Shown: positions 1 to 7,604 of the stretch, piece by piece
How positions within the stretch are numbered: position 1 is the first letter of the stretch
Layout of the letters: the number at the start of each line of letters is the position of its first letter
The notes under the pieces: generated by a model
What the model was told of the DNA's origin: nothing
Database searches by the model: none
The model's input: only the letters and a program-made list of their open reading frames with translations
Assembly (NCBI GenBank): GCA_003516865.1
Contig: DPBR01000083.1
Span: 1-9,515, forward strand
Direction: 5' to 3'
From: Oscillospiraceae bacterium
GTDB taxonomy: Bacteria; Bacillota; Clostridia; Oscillospirales; Ruminococcaceae
Length of the DNA: 9,515 nt
Position numbers and translations under genes: made by a program

Positions 1-1
1 C

Positions 2-1801
2 TATAAAAGCAACAGGACCTTACAGCTATATTCCGAAAAGGTTTTTCGCAGAACGCTTTATATTTCGATTATAAGCCTTTCGCTTGATATCGTTTCAATT
101 GTCGGCATAAGTTTTTCGGACGCGCTTCCGAATTTTATCGTTATTTCAATATGCAAACTGTACATAATGTCGCTTTTGTGGGAAATGGTTTCCGTGCTGT
201 GCTACGTCCTGACAGACCTTTTCAGCGAGAAAAAGCACGCTCGCATATCGAAAATAATCTCGGCTGTCGTGCTTGCGGAGAGCGTTATCGTCGCATTTTT
301 GCCTATTCACGTCTTTCACGAGGGAACGGTTGTATACACCTACGGCGCGTCTGTCGTCACGGTATACGCTTTCTCGATAATCTACATAATCTGCATAATC
401 GGCACAATTTTCGCGTTCCGCAGAAAAATCAACAAGCGCAGACGTTTCGCAGTCGGAATGTGGATGACGCTTTGGATTGCCGCGGCTATAACGCAGTACC
501 TCAACAACAGCCTGCTGATTGTCGGATTTGCCTCGGTTATAGGTATGCTGATAATGTTCGTCGTGATGGAAAATCCCGAATCAAATCTCGACCGCAGGAC
601 GGGCTGCTTTAACTCGTACGCGCTCTCGGAATACTCCCGCAGGCTGTTTGAACGGAAAAAGCCATTTGCGCTCCTTGAAATCCGCGACAAGGGCGCAGAC
701 GAGCAGGACGAAGAAGATATTTCCGAATTTCCGCTTCAAAGCACGGCTTCCCTTGCCGCCGCAAACCATGAGCTTTTCGTTTTCAGGAACGTAAACGGCC
801 TCATTATTATCTCGGAAGACGCAGAGCTTCTCCGAAACGTCAGCGACAGGCTTGTTGTCGAAGCCAACAATCAATGTAAAAACTGTAAAGGACATTTTGC
901 GGTTCTTGTGAAAAACGGCGAATATTTCAGCAATATGAGCGAACTTACGCGTTTTCTCGCCTTCGTCAGCGGAAGCTATGCGGAAACCGACAATATGCTT
1001 CATATCGCCGATGAAAACACAATCAAGAAGTACCGCGAACGCGCTGTTATCGAGCAGGAAATCACAGACGCGCTTGACGAGGACAGAGTTGAAGTGTATT
1101 TGCAGCCGATTTACTCGAACACCGAGAAAAAGTTCACCTCAGCAGAGGCGCTTGTGCGTATCCGCCAAAAAGACGACAGCCTCCTCTCTCCGGGAGTTTT
1201 CATTCCTTTCGCCGAGGACAGCGGGCTTATTATCAGGCTTGGCGAGCGCGTTTTTGAGAAGGTCTGCAAGTTTCTGAAATCAATCGACGCGGAAAAACTC
1301 GGCGTTCACTACATCGAGGTAAATCTTTCCGTTGTACAGTGCGAAATGGACGACCTTGCGTACAGGCTTATTTCGATTATCGAGAAATATAACGTCAATC
1401 CGAACCTCATCAATCTCGAAATTACGGAAACCGCTTCAGTCACCTCGCAGTCCGTTCTCCTGAAAAATATGGAGAAGCTGATTGACTACGGTTTCACGTT
1501 CTCGCTCGACGATTTCGGAAAAGGTCAGTCAAATCTGATGTATGTCGTGGAAATGCCCGTTTCGATTATCAAGCTGGATTACGATATGTCAAAAGCGTTC
1601 TTCAGCTCGCCGAAAGCAAAGCAGGTTGTGCGCGCGGTCGTTTCTATGGCTCACGGAATGAATTTGAAGCTTGTCGCCGAGGGTATCGAAACCAAAGAAG
1701 AAATCGACGGAATGAACAAGGAAAACATCGACTATATTCAAGGATTTTACTACTCAAAGCCGCTTCCTATGCAGGAATTCGTTTCGTTTATCAGCAAATA
1801 A
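2..1801 (+). CDS. Membrane-bound EAL c-di-GMP phosphodiesterase with degenerate GGDEF (5' partial)
   Basis: The frame is open to the left edge with no stop, so the true start lies outside the window; the ATG at 167 falls inside a hydrophobic stretch and is unlikely to be the start. The visible 599 residues begin with about six membrane segments (roughly residues 18-190), followed by a GGDEF-like fold (about 195-335). That fold opens with a recognisable NLDRRTGCFNSYAL segment, but NVNGL sits where GGDEF should be, so cyclase activity is not expected. The EAL domain (about 350-599) looks catalytically complete: E382 of AEALVR, N441 of VNLS, E473 and E476 of LEITE, D503 and D504 of DDFG, K524, E560 of VAEGIE and Q580 of QGFYYSKP. 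By family knowledge it hydrolyses c-di-GMP to pGpG at the inner membrane, probably tuned by a signal sensed through the membrane part. The loop-6 motif reads DDFGKGQSNL rather than the usual DDFGTGYSSL. EAL assignment is firm; the signal is unknown. Confidence 0.93.
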   Translation, partial: YKSNRTLQLYSEKVFRRTLYISIISLSLDIVSIVGISFSDALPNFIVISICKLYIMSLLWEMVSVLCYVLTDLFSEKKHARISKIISAVVLAESVIVAFLPIHVFHEGTVVYTYGASVVTVYAFSIIYIICIIGTIFAFRRKINKRRRFAVGMWMTLWIAAAITQYLNNSLLIVGFASVIGMLIMFVVMENPESNLDRRTGCFNSYALSEYSRRLFERKKPFALLEIRDKGADEQDEEDISEFPLQSTASLAAANHELFVFRNVNGLIIISEDAELLRNVSDRLVVEANNQCKNCKGHFAVLVKNGEYFSNMSELTRFLAFVSGSYAETDNMLHIADENTIKKYRERAVIEQEITDALDEDRVEVYLQPIYSNTEKKFTSAEALVRIRQKDDSLLSPGVFIPFAEDSGLIIRLGERVFEKVCKFLKSIDAEKLGVHYIEVNLSVVQCEMDDLAYRLISIIEKYNVNPNLINLEITETASVTSQSVLLKNMEKLIDYGFTFSLDDFGKGQSNLMYVVEMPVSIIKLDYDMSKAFFSSPKAKQVVRAVVSMAHGMNLKLVAEGIETKEEIDGMNKENIDYIQGFYYSKPLPMQEFVSFISK

Positions 1802-1806
1802 AACAG

Positions 1807-1838
1807 CGCCGCAAAGTTTTTCGCTTTGCGGCGTTTTT
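1807..1838. terminator. Intrinsic terminator between convergent genes
   Basis: A perfect 10-bp stem (CGCCGCAAAG at 1807-1816, CTTTGCGGCG at 1824-1833) encloses a 7-nt loop and is followed by TTTTT. It begins 5 nt after the EAL gene stop. On the other strand the hairpin is followed by a weaker T-rich run (CTGTTTTATTTG), so it may also end the leftward tex-peptidase transcript, although there it would overlap the end of the EAL gene. Confidence 0.9.
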
Positions 1839-1839
1839 C

Positions 1840-2610
1840 TCAATAATTCAAAAGAAATTCAACCCATTCGTCATAAACCGCACGTTTTGATTTCCCGAAG
1901 CAATCTTCATAATTCTGCGATTTAATAAGTTCCAAAACCTTTTCCCAGCCGTAGGTTTTTTCGAGATATTCGATATAAGTATGCGCGAAAATATAACCGC
2001 CGCAGTTTGAAAACTCAATCGGATTTCCCGTGCAGGTCTGCTCAAACGTGGGAATATAGCTTGAATTGAGTATATCACGGTTAAACGGCTCGCCGTTGCT
2101 CAGATAAAGCGCCATACCCTCGGTGAGCCAAAGCTCGACCCTGCTGTTTATCACGCTCACATAAGCGTGTACGATTTCGTGAAGCACAGCGTATTTGTTG
2201 TTGTCGTAATCGTGAACTTTTCCGGGATTTGCGGGCGATGTGAGAATAACGTTCGTTCCGATATTGTCGCCGATGTACCAGTCAAGCCCCAGAAGCGGCG
2301 CTATCAAGCCGTATTTTTTCGTCTGCATCGTGCTTTGATTATCGTAAATATAGACGTTTATGTCCTGTTTTTCCGTGAAACCAAGCTTCTCGGCAATCGC
2401 CGCCGTTTCTCCGTCCGCGTACTCGAAAACGTCCCTCGCCGCGGCTTCCTCTGTTTCGTAATAAACGTTAATCCAGCTGCCCGAAAACTGCTTCATACCG
2501 GCGGTTTTAAGGCTGAACAGAGGTATAAAATTCACGAAAACCGCAAGCGCGAGAAATATCGCAATGCCGATTACAATTCGCAGCACAATCTTTTTCTTTG
2601 TCAGAGCCAT
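1840..2610 (-). CDS. Membrane-anchored gluzincin-type zinc metallopeptidase (peptidase MA-like)
   Basis: This 256-residue protein has a lysine-rich N-terminus (MALTKKK), then one hydrophobic segment (about residues 8-33) that serves as a signal anchor, so the rest is probably outside the membrane. HEIVH at 144-148 supplies two zinc-ligand histidines and the catalytic glutamate, and E164 in WLTEGMALYL is the expected third ligand. This HExxH plus downstream WxxEG pattern is typical of the gluzincin peptidase MA-like family. The N-terminal half resembles the substrate-side fold of such proteins only in general outline. The start is the ATG one base after the tex stop (TGA-A-ATG), with an AAGGG-type ribosome binding site inside the end of tex, so translation is probably coupled. 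The natural substrate is unknown. The enzyme class is well supported; any more specific name is not. Confidence 0.85.
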   Translation of the reverse strand: MALTKKKIVLRIVIGIAIFLALAVFVNFIPLFSLKTAGMKQFSGSWINVYYETEEAAARDVFEYADGETAAIAEKLGFTEKQDINVYIYDNQSTMQTKKYGLIAPLLGLDWYIGDNIGTNVILTSPANPGKVHDYDNNKYAVLHEIVHAYVSVINSRVELWLTEGMALYLSNGEPFNRDILNSSYIPTFEQTCTGNPIEFSNCGGYIFAHTYIEYLEKTYGWEKVLELIKSQNYEDCFGKSKRAVYDEWVEFLLNY

Positions 2611-2611
2611 T

Positions 2612-4759
2612 TCAGCCCTTCTTCCTCATCGTAAGCGAAATTCTTCCGCGCTTGAGGTCAACGTCAAGCACCCTCACCTTCACGACGTCGTTCACCTTGA
2701 CAACCTCGAACGGGTTCTTTACAAACCTGTCGGCAAGCTGCGAAATATGCACAAGTCCGTCCTCGTGAACGCCGATATCGACGAACGCGCCGTAATCCAC
2801 GACATTCCGCACCGTTCCCATAAGCTCCATTCCGGGTTTCAGGTCCTTCAGCTCCATAACATCGCCGCTTCTCATCAAAGGCGGCGGAAGCTCGTCGCGC
2901 GGGTCGCGCCCCGGCTTTTCAAGCTCCTTTGCGATATCTTCAAGCGTGGGAAGTCCCGTTCCCGTTTCCTCGGCGATACCGCGCAGCTTCACCGTTTTCA
3001 GCTTCCCGCGGATTATCTCGGATTTTCCGAGTTCTTCGGGAGAAATTCCGCTTTTTTCCATAAGAATTTTCGCCGCAGAGTAGCTTTCGGGGTGTATTCC
3101 CGTGTTATCAAGCGGATTTTTGCCGCCCGAAACGCGCAGAAATCCCGCGCACTGCTCATACGCTTTCGCGCCGAGCTTCTTTACTTTCAAAAGCTGCTTT
3201 CTGTCGGTAAACTCGCCGTTTTCCTCGCGATAAGCCACGATATTCTTCGCAACCGCCGAATTTACTCCCGAAATATACGATAAAAGCGAATAAGAAGCCG
3301 TGTTCAAGTCAACGCCGACAGAGTTTACGCAGTCCTCGACAACGCCTTTCAGCGCGTCGTCAAGCCTTGCCTTTGGCATATCGTGCTGATACTGCCCGAC
3401 ACCGATTGCTTTCGGGTCGATTTTAACAAGCTCCGCGAGCGGGTCCTGAAGTCTGCGTGCAATCGAAACCGCACTTCTGAGCGAAACGTCGTACTCCGGA
3501 AACTCCTCCGCCGCAAGCTTTGACGCAGAATAAACCGAAGCTCCTGCTTCTGAAACCACCATATACTGAACTTTTCGTGAAATTGACTGCAAAAGTCCCG
3601 CCGTAAACTGCTCCGTTTCACGGGAAGCCGTGCCGTTTCCGATTGCTATTGTCGTGACGTGATGCTTCTCAATCATTGAAGAAAGCACTTTTTTCGCGGT
3701 TTCAGCCTCGTTTTTCGAGCGTGTGAGATACACAATCGCCGTGTCGAGAACCTTTCCCGTGTTATCCACAACCGCGCATTTACAACCGTGCGCGTATCCG
3801 GGGTCAAGTCCGAGCGTTACGGTATTCTTCACGGGCGGCGCCATTATAAGCTGCCTTAAATTCGACGCAAACACCTTAATCGCGCCCTCAGCCGCAGCCG
3901 CCGTAAGCTCCGCGCGCACCTCGCGTTCGATTGACGGGAAAATCAGGCGCTTGTAGCTGTCCTCGCAGGCGCTTTTCACGAGCGCGCCGCAAAGGCTCGC
4001 GTTCTTCACAAGCTCCTTTACGCACATTTTCTCGCCAACGCCCTCGGAAAGGCTCACCGAAACTTTCAGCGCGCCCTCTTTCTCTCCCCTGTCAAGCGCG
4101 AGAACGCGATGTCCCGCGATTTTCCCGACAGGCTCGGAATATTCGAAATAATTCTTATACACCTCGTCCGCTTCCTCTGAAACGGCGCTCGACGAGATTA
4201 TTCCCACGGCGAAAATCTCCTCGCGGAGCTTTTTACGCAGCTCTGCGTTGTCCGACAAATCCTCCGCGATTATATCCATTGCGCCTGCAATCGCCTCATC
4301 AGCCGAATTAACGCCCTTTTCCGTGTCAACAAACGCCTCCGCTTCCTTTTCGGGAACGACAGCCGTGTTTTGCTCAAGAATAATCTCCGCAAGCGGCTCA
4401 AGCCCCTTTTCGCGTGCAACCGAGCCGCGCGTCTTGCGCTTGGGCTTGTACGGGCGGTAAATATCCTCGACTTCAACGAGCGTTTCCGCGTTATTAATAG
4501 CCGCTGCAAGCTCCTCGGTCATCTTTCCCTGCTCCGAAATCGACGAGGAAATCTCCTCTTTGCGCTTTTCCAGATTACGCAGATATGTAAGCCTGTCCGA
4601 AAGCTCGCGCAGAACGGTATCGTCAAGCGAACCCGTCTGTTCCTTTCTGTATCGCGCGATAAACGGTATAGTCTTATCGTCGTCAATCAGCGCGACGGTA
4701 TTGTCAACCTGCTCGCGGCGGAGCTTAAACTCTTTCGCAAGTTTTTCGTTAATATCCAT
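2612..4759 (-). CDS. tex: Tex family S1 RNA-binding protein
   Basis: The product has 715 residues from the chosen ATG, close to the usual Tex length. Domains in order: the helical Tex N-terminal region (about 1-180, with the family-typical TIPFIARYRKEQTGSLDD and EDIYRPYKPKRKTRG segments), a YqgF/RNase H-like fold (about 312-440, with LGLDPGYAHG at 316-325 and IGNGTASRETE from 373), tandem helix-hairpin-helix motifs (about 480-555), and a C-terminal S1 domain (about 640-712, DYGAFVDIGVHEDGLVHISQ). By family knowledge it is a cytoplasmic nucleic-acid-binding factor tied to transcription and RNA metabolism. The ATG at 4759 is preferred because AGGAG lies six bases upstream; an in-frame GTG at 4786 has no such site and lies at the predicted transcription start. 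It heads an operon with the downstream peptidase gene. Confidence 0.97.
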   Translation of the reverse strand: MDINEKLAKEFKLRREQVDNTVALIDDDKTIPFIARYRKEQTGSLDDTVLRELSDRLTYLRNLEKRKEEISSSISEQGKMTEELAAAINNAETLVEVEDIYRPYKPKRKTRGSVAREKGLEPLAEIILEQNTAVVPEKEAEAFVDTEKGVNSADEAIAGAMDIIAEDLSDNAELRKKLREEIFAVGIISSSAVSEEADEVYKNYFEYSEPVGKIAGHRVLALDRGEKEGALKVSVSLSEGVGEKMCVKELVKNASLCGALVKSACEDSYKRLIFPSIEREVRAELTAAAAEGAIKVFASNLRQLIMAPPVKNTVTLGLDPGYAHGCKCAVVDNTGKVLDTAIVYLTRSKNEAETAKKVLSSMIEKHHVTTIAIGNGTASRETEQFTAGLLQSISRKVQYMVVSEAGASVYSASKLAAEEFPEYDVSLRSAVSIARRLQDPLAELVKIDPKAIGVGQYQHDMPKARLDDALKGVVEDCVNSVGVDLNTASYSLLSYISGVNSAVAKNIVAYREENGEFTDRKQLLKVKKLGAKAYEQCAGFLRVSGGKNPLDNTGIHPESYSAAKILMEKSGISPEELGKSEIIRGKLKTVKLRGIAEETGTGLPTLEDIAKELEKPGRDPRDELPPPLMRSGDVMELKDLKPGMELMGTVRNVVDYGAFVDIGVHEDGLVHISQLADRFVKNPFEVVKVNDVVKVRVLDVDLKRGRISLTMRKKG

Positions 4760-4793
4760 ATTTCTCTCCTGTGGTTTATTTGTCACAAATTAT

Positions 4794-4822
4794 ATTGTAC
4801 CATTTTTTTGCCAAAAAAGCAA
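4794..4822 (-). promoter_or_regulatory. Sigma-A promoter of the tex-peptidase operon
   Basis: On the minus strand a -35 TTGCTT (4817-4822) is followed by a 17-bp spacer and a -10 TACAAT (4794-4799). An overlapping TATAAT a few bases downstream is a second -10 candidate with poorer spacing. Transcription would start near 4787, giving a leader of roughly 28 nt before the tex ATG. Confidence 0.7.
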
Positions 4823-5054
4823 GTGCTTTAACAAACAAAATCTCTCCAAAAAGCAGAGTTTTTGCGTTAATTTTACATTAAAATATTATGATTTTTCATA
4901 GATTAAGCAATTAAAAAAGGCGCGGAAAGTGTTTTTACACGATTCGTGACTTTATTATCACAAGACGATGAGAGCAGGCGTTGTGAATGCGCTTATTCTC
5001 GCGCTTTTCCCGCACGAGGAATTTACGGCGAACCGATACGCTTGTTATGGTGCT
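4823..5054. other. AT-rich intergenic region between tex and the TauE/SafE pair
   Basis: No convincing gene is seen here. The left part (about 4823-4920) is very AT-rich. Around 4926-4953 there is a small palindromic knot: CACGATTCGTG at 4938-4948, GTGT-TTTT-ACAC just before it, and AAAGT/ACTTT flanks. It could form a weak hairpin at the 3' end of the leftward TauE/SafE transcript, but no stem followed by a proper T run was found, so no terminator is called. Confidence 0.5.
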
Positions 5055-5423
5055 TTAATCGGACTTTTGCTCCTTTTTCACGGGAACAAAAAGCTCGCGC
5101 AAGCCGAACGCTATCAGAAATAACGCGAAAAGCTTTCTCAAAAGCTCGTTTGCGATTAAACCCGAACCGAACGTCCCGATAACAGCGCCGATTATCCCGC
5201 CGAACAGCATCTTTTTCACAATATCTTTGTTTACGAGATGATTTTTCAGGTGTAGAATAAGCGCAATCAGCGCTATCGGAAGAAAAAACAGCACGTTTAT
5301 ACCCTGCGCGGCTTTTTGTTCAACATTCGCAAACAGCGTGAGCCACACCACAAGTATAAACCCGCCGCCAAGCCCCATTGACGCCAAAACTCCCGTCGCA
5401 AAACCGATTATCGCTTCAATCAT
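5055..5423 (-). CDS. TauE/SafE family permease, half-size, second gene of pair
   Basis: This is a 122-residue hydrophobic protein with about four membrane segments and a charged tail (PVKKEQKSD). Residues 7-25 (GFATGVLASMGLGGGFILV) match the glycine-rich first-helix signature of the TauE/SafE (sulfite exporter-like) family, followed by QGINVLFFLPIALIALIL, the usual second conserved helix. The family normally has about 250 residues with this motif once in each half, so this gene encodes only one half. The start is the ATG at 5423, which overlaps the upstream stop as ATGA; a longer frame to 5555 would run inside the upstream gene. A GAGG sits 11 bases before the ATG. It is presumed to pair with the product of the upstream gene to form a transporter for a small anion such as a sulfur oxyanion; the substrate is not shown by the sequence. 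Confidence 0.85.
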   Translation of the reverse strand: MIEAIIGFATGVLASMGLGGGFILVVWLTLFANVEQKAAQGINVLFFLPIALIALILHLKNHLVNKDIVKKMLFGGIIGAVIGTFGSGLIANELLRKLFALFLIAFGLRELFVPVKKEQKSD

Positions 5424-5761
5424 ACAAACAAAATCCTCACGGCAGCCGCTATTATCACAGCGCCGAACAGCCTTTTCAACAATACCGAATTTATCTTCTT
5501 CAGAAAAAACGAGCCGCACAGCGCACCCGCTATGCCGTATGGAATGTACTTCCACGCCCCCGCAAAGTCAAGGTTGCCCGAAAATCCGTAAAAAACTGCG
5601 GTCACAAGGCTCAGCACGAATATCAGCGCCACGGACGACGCGTGAGCTTCATTCGGCTCGCAGCCCTCTTTCTCCAGAACAGGCACCGCAAGCACTCCCC
5701 CGCCGCTTCCGAAAAAACCGTTCAGAAACCCGCAGAGCGTTCCTTTGAGAAACCTTTTCAT
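5420..5761 (-). CDS. TauE/SafE family permease, half-size, first gene of pair
   Basis: This is a 113-residue integral membrane protein with three to four hydrophobic segments. Residues 11-29 (GFLNGFFGSGGGVLAVPVL) form the classic TauE/SafE glycine-rich motif, followed by HASSVALIFVLSLVTAVFY. It is about half the usual family length and corresponds to the N-terminal half, with the next gene supplying a second copy of the fold. The start is secure: AGAGGTGAT lies upstream at good spacing. The 4-bp ATGA overlap with the second gene implies translational coupling and near-equal synthesis, as expected for two parts of one membrane complex. No clear minus-strand promoter was found in the 155 bp upstream. 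Family membership is firm; sulfite or another anion as substrate is family inference only. Confidence 0.86.
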   Translation of the reverse strand: MKRFLKGTLCGFLNGFFGSGGGVLAVPVLEKEGCEPNEAHASSVALIFVLSLVTAVFYGFSGNLDFAGAWKYIPYGIAGALCGSFFLKKINSVLLKRLFGAVIIAAAVRILFV

Positions 5762-5817
5762 TTCATCACCTCTGTTTTATTCTGTTCAAATGTCGTTTTT
5801 TTATTCCGCAGGACGAC

Positions 5818-5829
5818 TTTTCGCGAAAA
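5818..5829. promoter_or_regulatory. 12-bp perfect palindrome upstream of the ilvB promoter
   Basis: TTTTCGCGAAAA reads identically on both strands. It lies 14 bp upstream of the ilvB -35 and about 60 bp upstream of the divergent TauE/SafE start. It could be an operator for either gene set; there is no direct evidence of function. Confidence 0.35.
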
Positions 5830-5843
5830 ATTGCAAATTATCG

Positions 5844-5872
5844 TTGACAGAAACGCTCTTTTGTGGTAAAAT
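5844..5872 (+). promoter_or_regulatory. Sigma-A promoter of ilvBN
   Basis: A consensus -35 TTGACA (5844-5849), a 17-bp spacer and a -10 TAAAAT (5867-5872) make this the clearest plus-strand promoter in the window. Transcription would start near 5879, leaving a leader of only about 38 nt. That is too short for a T-box or a leader-peptide attenuator. The leader carries AGAGAGAGGG eight bases before the ATG. Confidence 0.85.
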
Positions 5873-5916
5873 AATAAAGTATATAAAATATCTGACAAAG
5901 AGAGAGGGTTTTTATA

Positions 5917-7602
5917 ATGATTTTATCCGGTTCGGATATAATTGTCGAATGCCTTTTGGAAGAAGGCGCGAATACCGTTTTCGGTTATCCCGGAGGCGCT
6001 GTCCTCAATATCTACGACAGCCTTTACAAGTACAGCGACAAAATCCGCCATATCATCACTTCACACGAACAGGGAGCCTGCCACGCGGCTGACGGATTTG
6101 CGAGGGCTACCGGCAAAACCGGCGTTGTTATCGCGACTTCGGGTCCCGGCGCAACAAACCTCACAACCGGTCTTGCCACCGCTTATATGGACTCAATCCC
6201 GCTTGTCGCTATAACGGGCAACGTTTCGTGCAGTCTGCTCGGTCTGGACAGCTTTCAGGAGGTTGACATCACAGGCGTTACTATGCCCATAACAAAGCAC
6301 AATTTCATTGTTAAGGACGTAAAAGAACTTGCTTCTACCCTGCATCTCGCGTTCAAAATCGCGGGAAGCGGCAGAAAAGGTCCTGTTCTTGTCGATATTC
6401 CGAAGGATATCACCGCCGCAAAAACGGAATATTCGCCGCTCGGAAAGTCTGTTCCCGATGTTTTTGACGATATCTGCGAAAGCGATATCGAAAAAGCGGC
6501 AAAGCTTATCGGCGAGTGCGAACGTCCATATATTTATGCGGGCGGCGGAGTTATCTCGGCTGAAGCCGAGGAAGAACTCGCGAAGCTTGCGGAGCTTTGC
6601 GACGCGCCCGTTTCCTGCTCGCTTATGGGTCAGGGCGCGTTCAACCAGCGCGACAGACGTTATATCGGTATGCTCGGAATGCACGGCACGGTTAAGGCCG
6701 CCGCAGCGCTCAACGCCTGCGACCTGTTTATCGGCATCGGAACGCGTTTCTCCGACAGAGTTATCGGCGACGCGTCCGTTTTCGGCAAAAACGCTAAGAT
6801 TATTCACATAGACATAGACCCTGCGGAATTCAACAAAAACGTCGAGGTTTACGCAACGGTTGCGGGCGACGTTAAAGCTGCTCTCAAGGCGCTTTGCGAT
6901 AAGATTTCCCCGAAGAAAAACGCGTGGACGGAGGAATTTCTCGCGGCTGATTTCGGCGAGCCTGTTCAGCACGGCACGGACGAGTTTCCCGTAACCGCGC
7001 AGGCTGTTATCGAGAAGCTTGACGAGCTTACGGACGGAAACGCCGTTATCTCAACCGAAGTCGGTCAAAATCAGATGTGGGCGGCGCAGTATTACCACTA
7101 TAAAAACGCGCGCAGCTTCATTTCTTCCGGCGGTCTGGGTACTATGGGATTCGGGCTTGGCGCGGCTCTCGGCGCAAAGGTCGGCTGTCCCGAAAAAACC
7201 GTTGTCAACATCGCAGGCGACGGAAGCTTCGCTATGAACCTCAACGAGCTTATCACCGCTTACGCGCATAATATTCCCATAATCGAGCTTGTTATCAACA
7301 ACAGCGTTCTCGGTATGGTTCGGCAGTGGCAAAGGCTTTTCTACAACAAGCACTTCTCCCAGACAACTCTCGATAACCGTCACATCGACTACAAAAAACT
7401 CGGCGAAGCCTTCGGTATCGAAACGCTTGTTATCGCGAAAAACGAGGATATCGAGCCTGTTCTCAGAAAAGCGCTCGAGATATCTAAGACGAAGCCTTGT
7501 ATGGTTGAAGTGAGAATTGACCGCGATTTGAACGTTCTGCCGATGATTCCCGCGGGAAAGCCCGTGGTTAACCCCATTACCGAAATTGACTTGGAGGCGT
7601 GA
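5917..7602 (+). CDS. ilvB: Acetolactate synthase large (catalytic) subunit
   Basis: The enzyme condenses two pyruvates to acetolactate, or pyruvate with 2-oxobutyrate to acetohydroxybutyrate: the first shared step of valine, leucine and isoleucine synthesis in the cytoplasm. The 561-residue length is normal. The N-terminal ThDP domain carries VFGYPGGAVLNIYD and the catalytic glutamate E51 in SHEQGACHAADGFAR. The central FAD-binding-type domain is at about 190-325. The C-terminal domain holds the ThDP/Mg motif GDGSF (434-438) through N461-N462, then VLGMVRQWQRLFYNKHFSQT, the region characteristic of true acetohydroxyacid synthases rather than pyruvate oxidases. Start: ATG with AGAGGG eight bases upstream. 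The regulatory subunit gene begins 2 bp after the stop, which supports the anabolic FAD-dependent enzyme over the catabolic AlsS type. Neither ilvC nor ilvD follows within the window. Confidence 0.97.
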   Translation: MILSGSDIIVECLLEEGANTVFGYPGGAVLNIYDSLYKYSDKIRHIITSHEQGACHAADGFARATGKTGVVIATSGPGATNLTTGLATAYMDSIPLVAITGNVSCSLLGLDSFQEVDITGVTMPITKHNFIVKDVKELASTLHLAFKIAGSGRKGPVLVDIPKDITAAKTEYSPLGKSVPDVFDDICESDIEKAAKLIGECERPYIYAGGGVISAEAEEELAKLAELCDAPVSCSLMGQGAFNQRDRRYIGMLGMHGTVKAAAALNACDLFIGIGTRFSDRVIGDASVFGKNAKIIHIDIDPAEFNKNVEVYATVAGDVKAALKALCDKISPKKNAWTEEFLAADFGEPVQHGTDEFPVTAQAVIEKLDELTDGNAVISTEVGQNQMWAAQYYHYKNARSFISSGGLGTMGFGLGAALGAKVGCPEKTVVNIAGDGSFAMNLNELITAYAHNIPIIELVINNSVLGMVRQWQRLFYNKHFSQTTLDNRHIDYKKLGEAFGIETLVIAKNEDIEPVLRKALEISKTKPCMVEVRIDRDLNVLPMIPAGKPVVNPITEIDLEA

Positions 7603-7604
7603 TT

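Noticed and set aside
167..1801. Starting the EAL protein at the ATG at 167.
   Set aside because: The same frame is open back to position 2 and encodes further hydrophobic segments. The ATG lies inside a membrane helix and lacks a ribosome binding site, so the gene is treated as truncated by the window edge.
4760..4786. Tex starting at the in-frame GTG at 4786.
   Set aside because: There is no ribosome binding site before it and it coincides with the predicted transcription start. The ATG at 4759 has AGGAG at six bases.
3931..4831. Several long plus-strand frames opposite tex.
   Set aside because: They are antisense shadows of a strongly supported gene, with arginine- and serine-rich composition and no family resemblance.
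4968..5123. A 51-codon plus-strand frame (begins MRAGVVNALILALF) with a hydrophobic composition.
   Set aside because: It has no ribosome binding site, and its 3' part runs antisense through the end of the TauE/SafE gene, whose complementary hydrophobic codons explain the apparent membrane character.
5424..5555. A 44-residue N-terminal extension of the second TauE/SafE gene.
   Set aside because: It would lie within the upstream gene in another frame, is charged and unlike the family, and the ATGA overlap with the ATG at 5423 gives a far better start.
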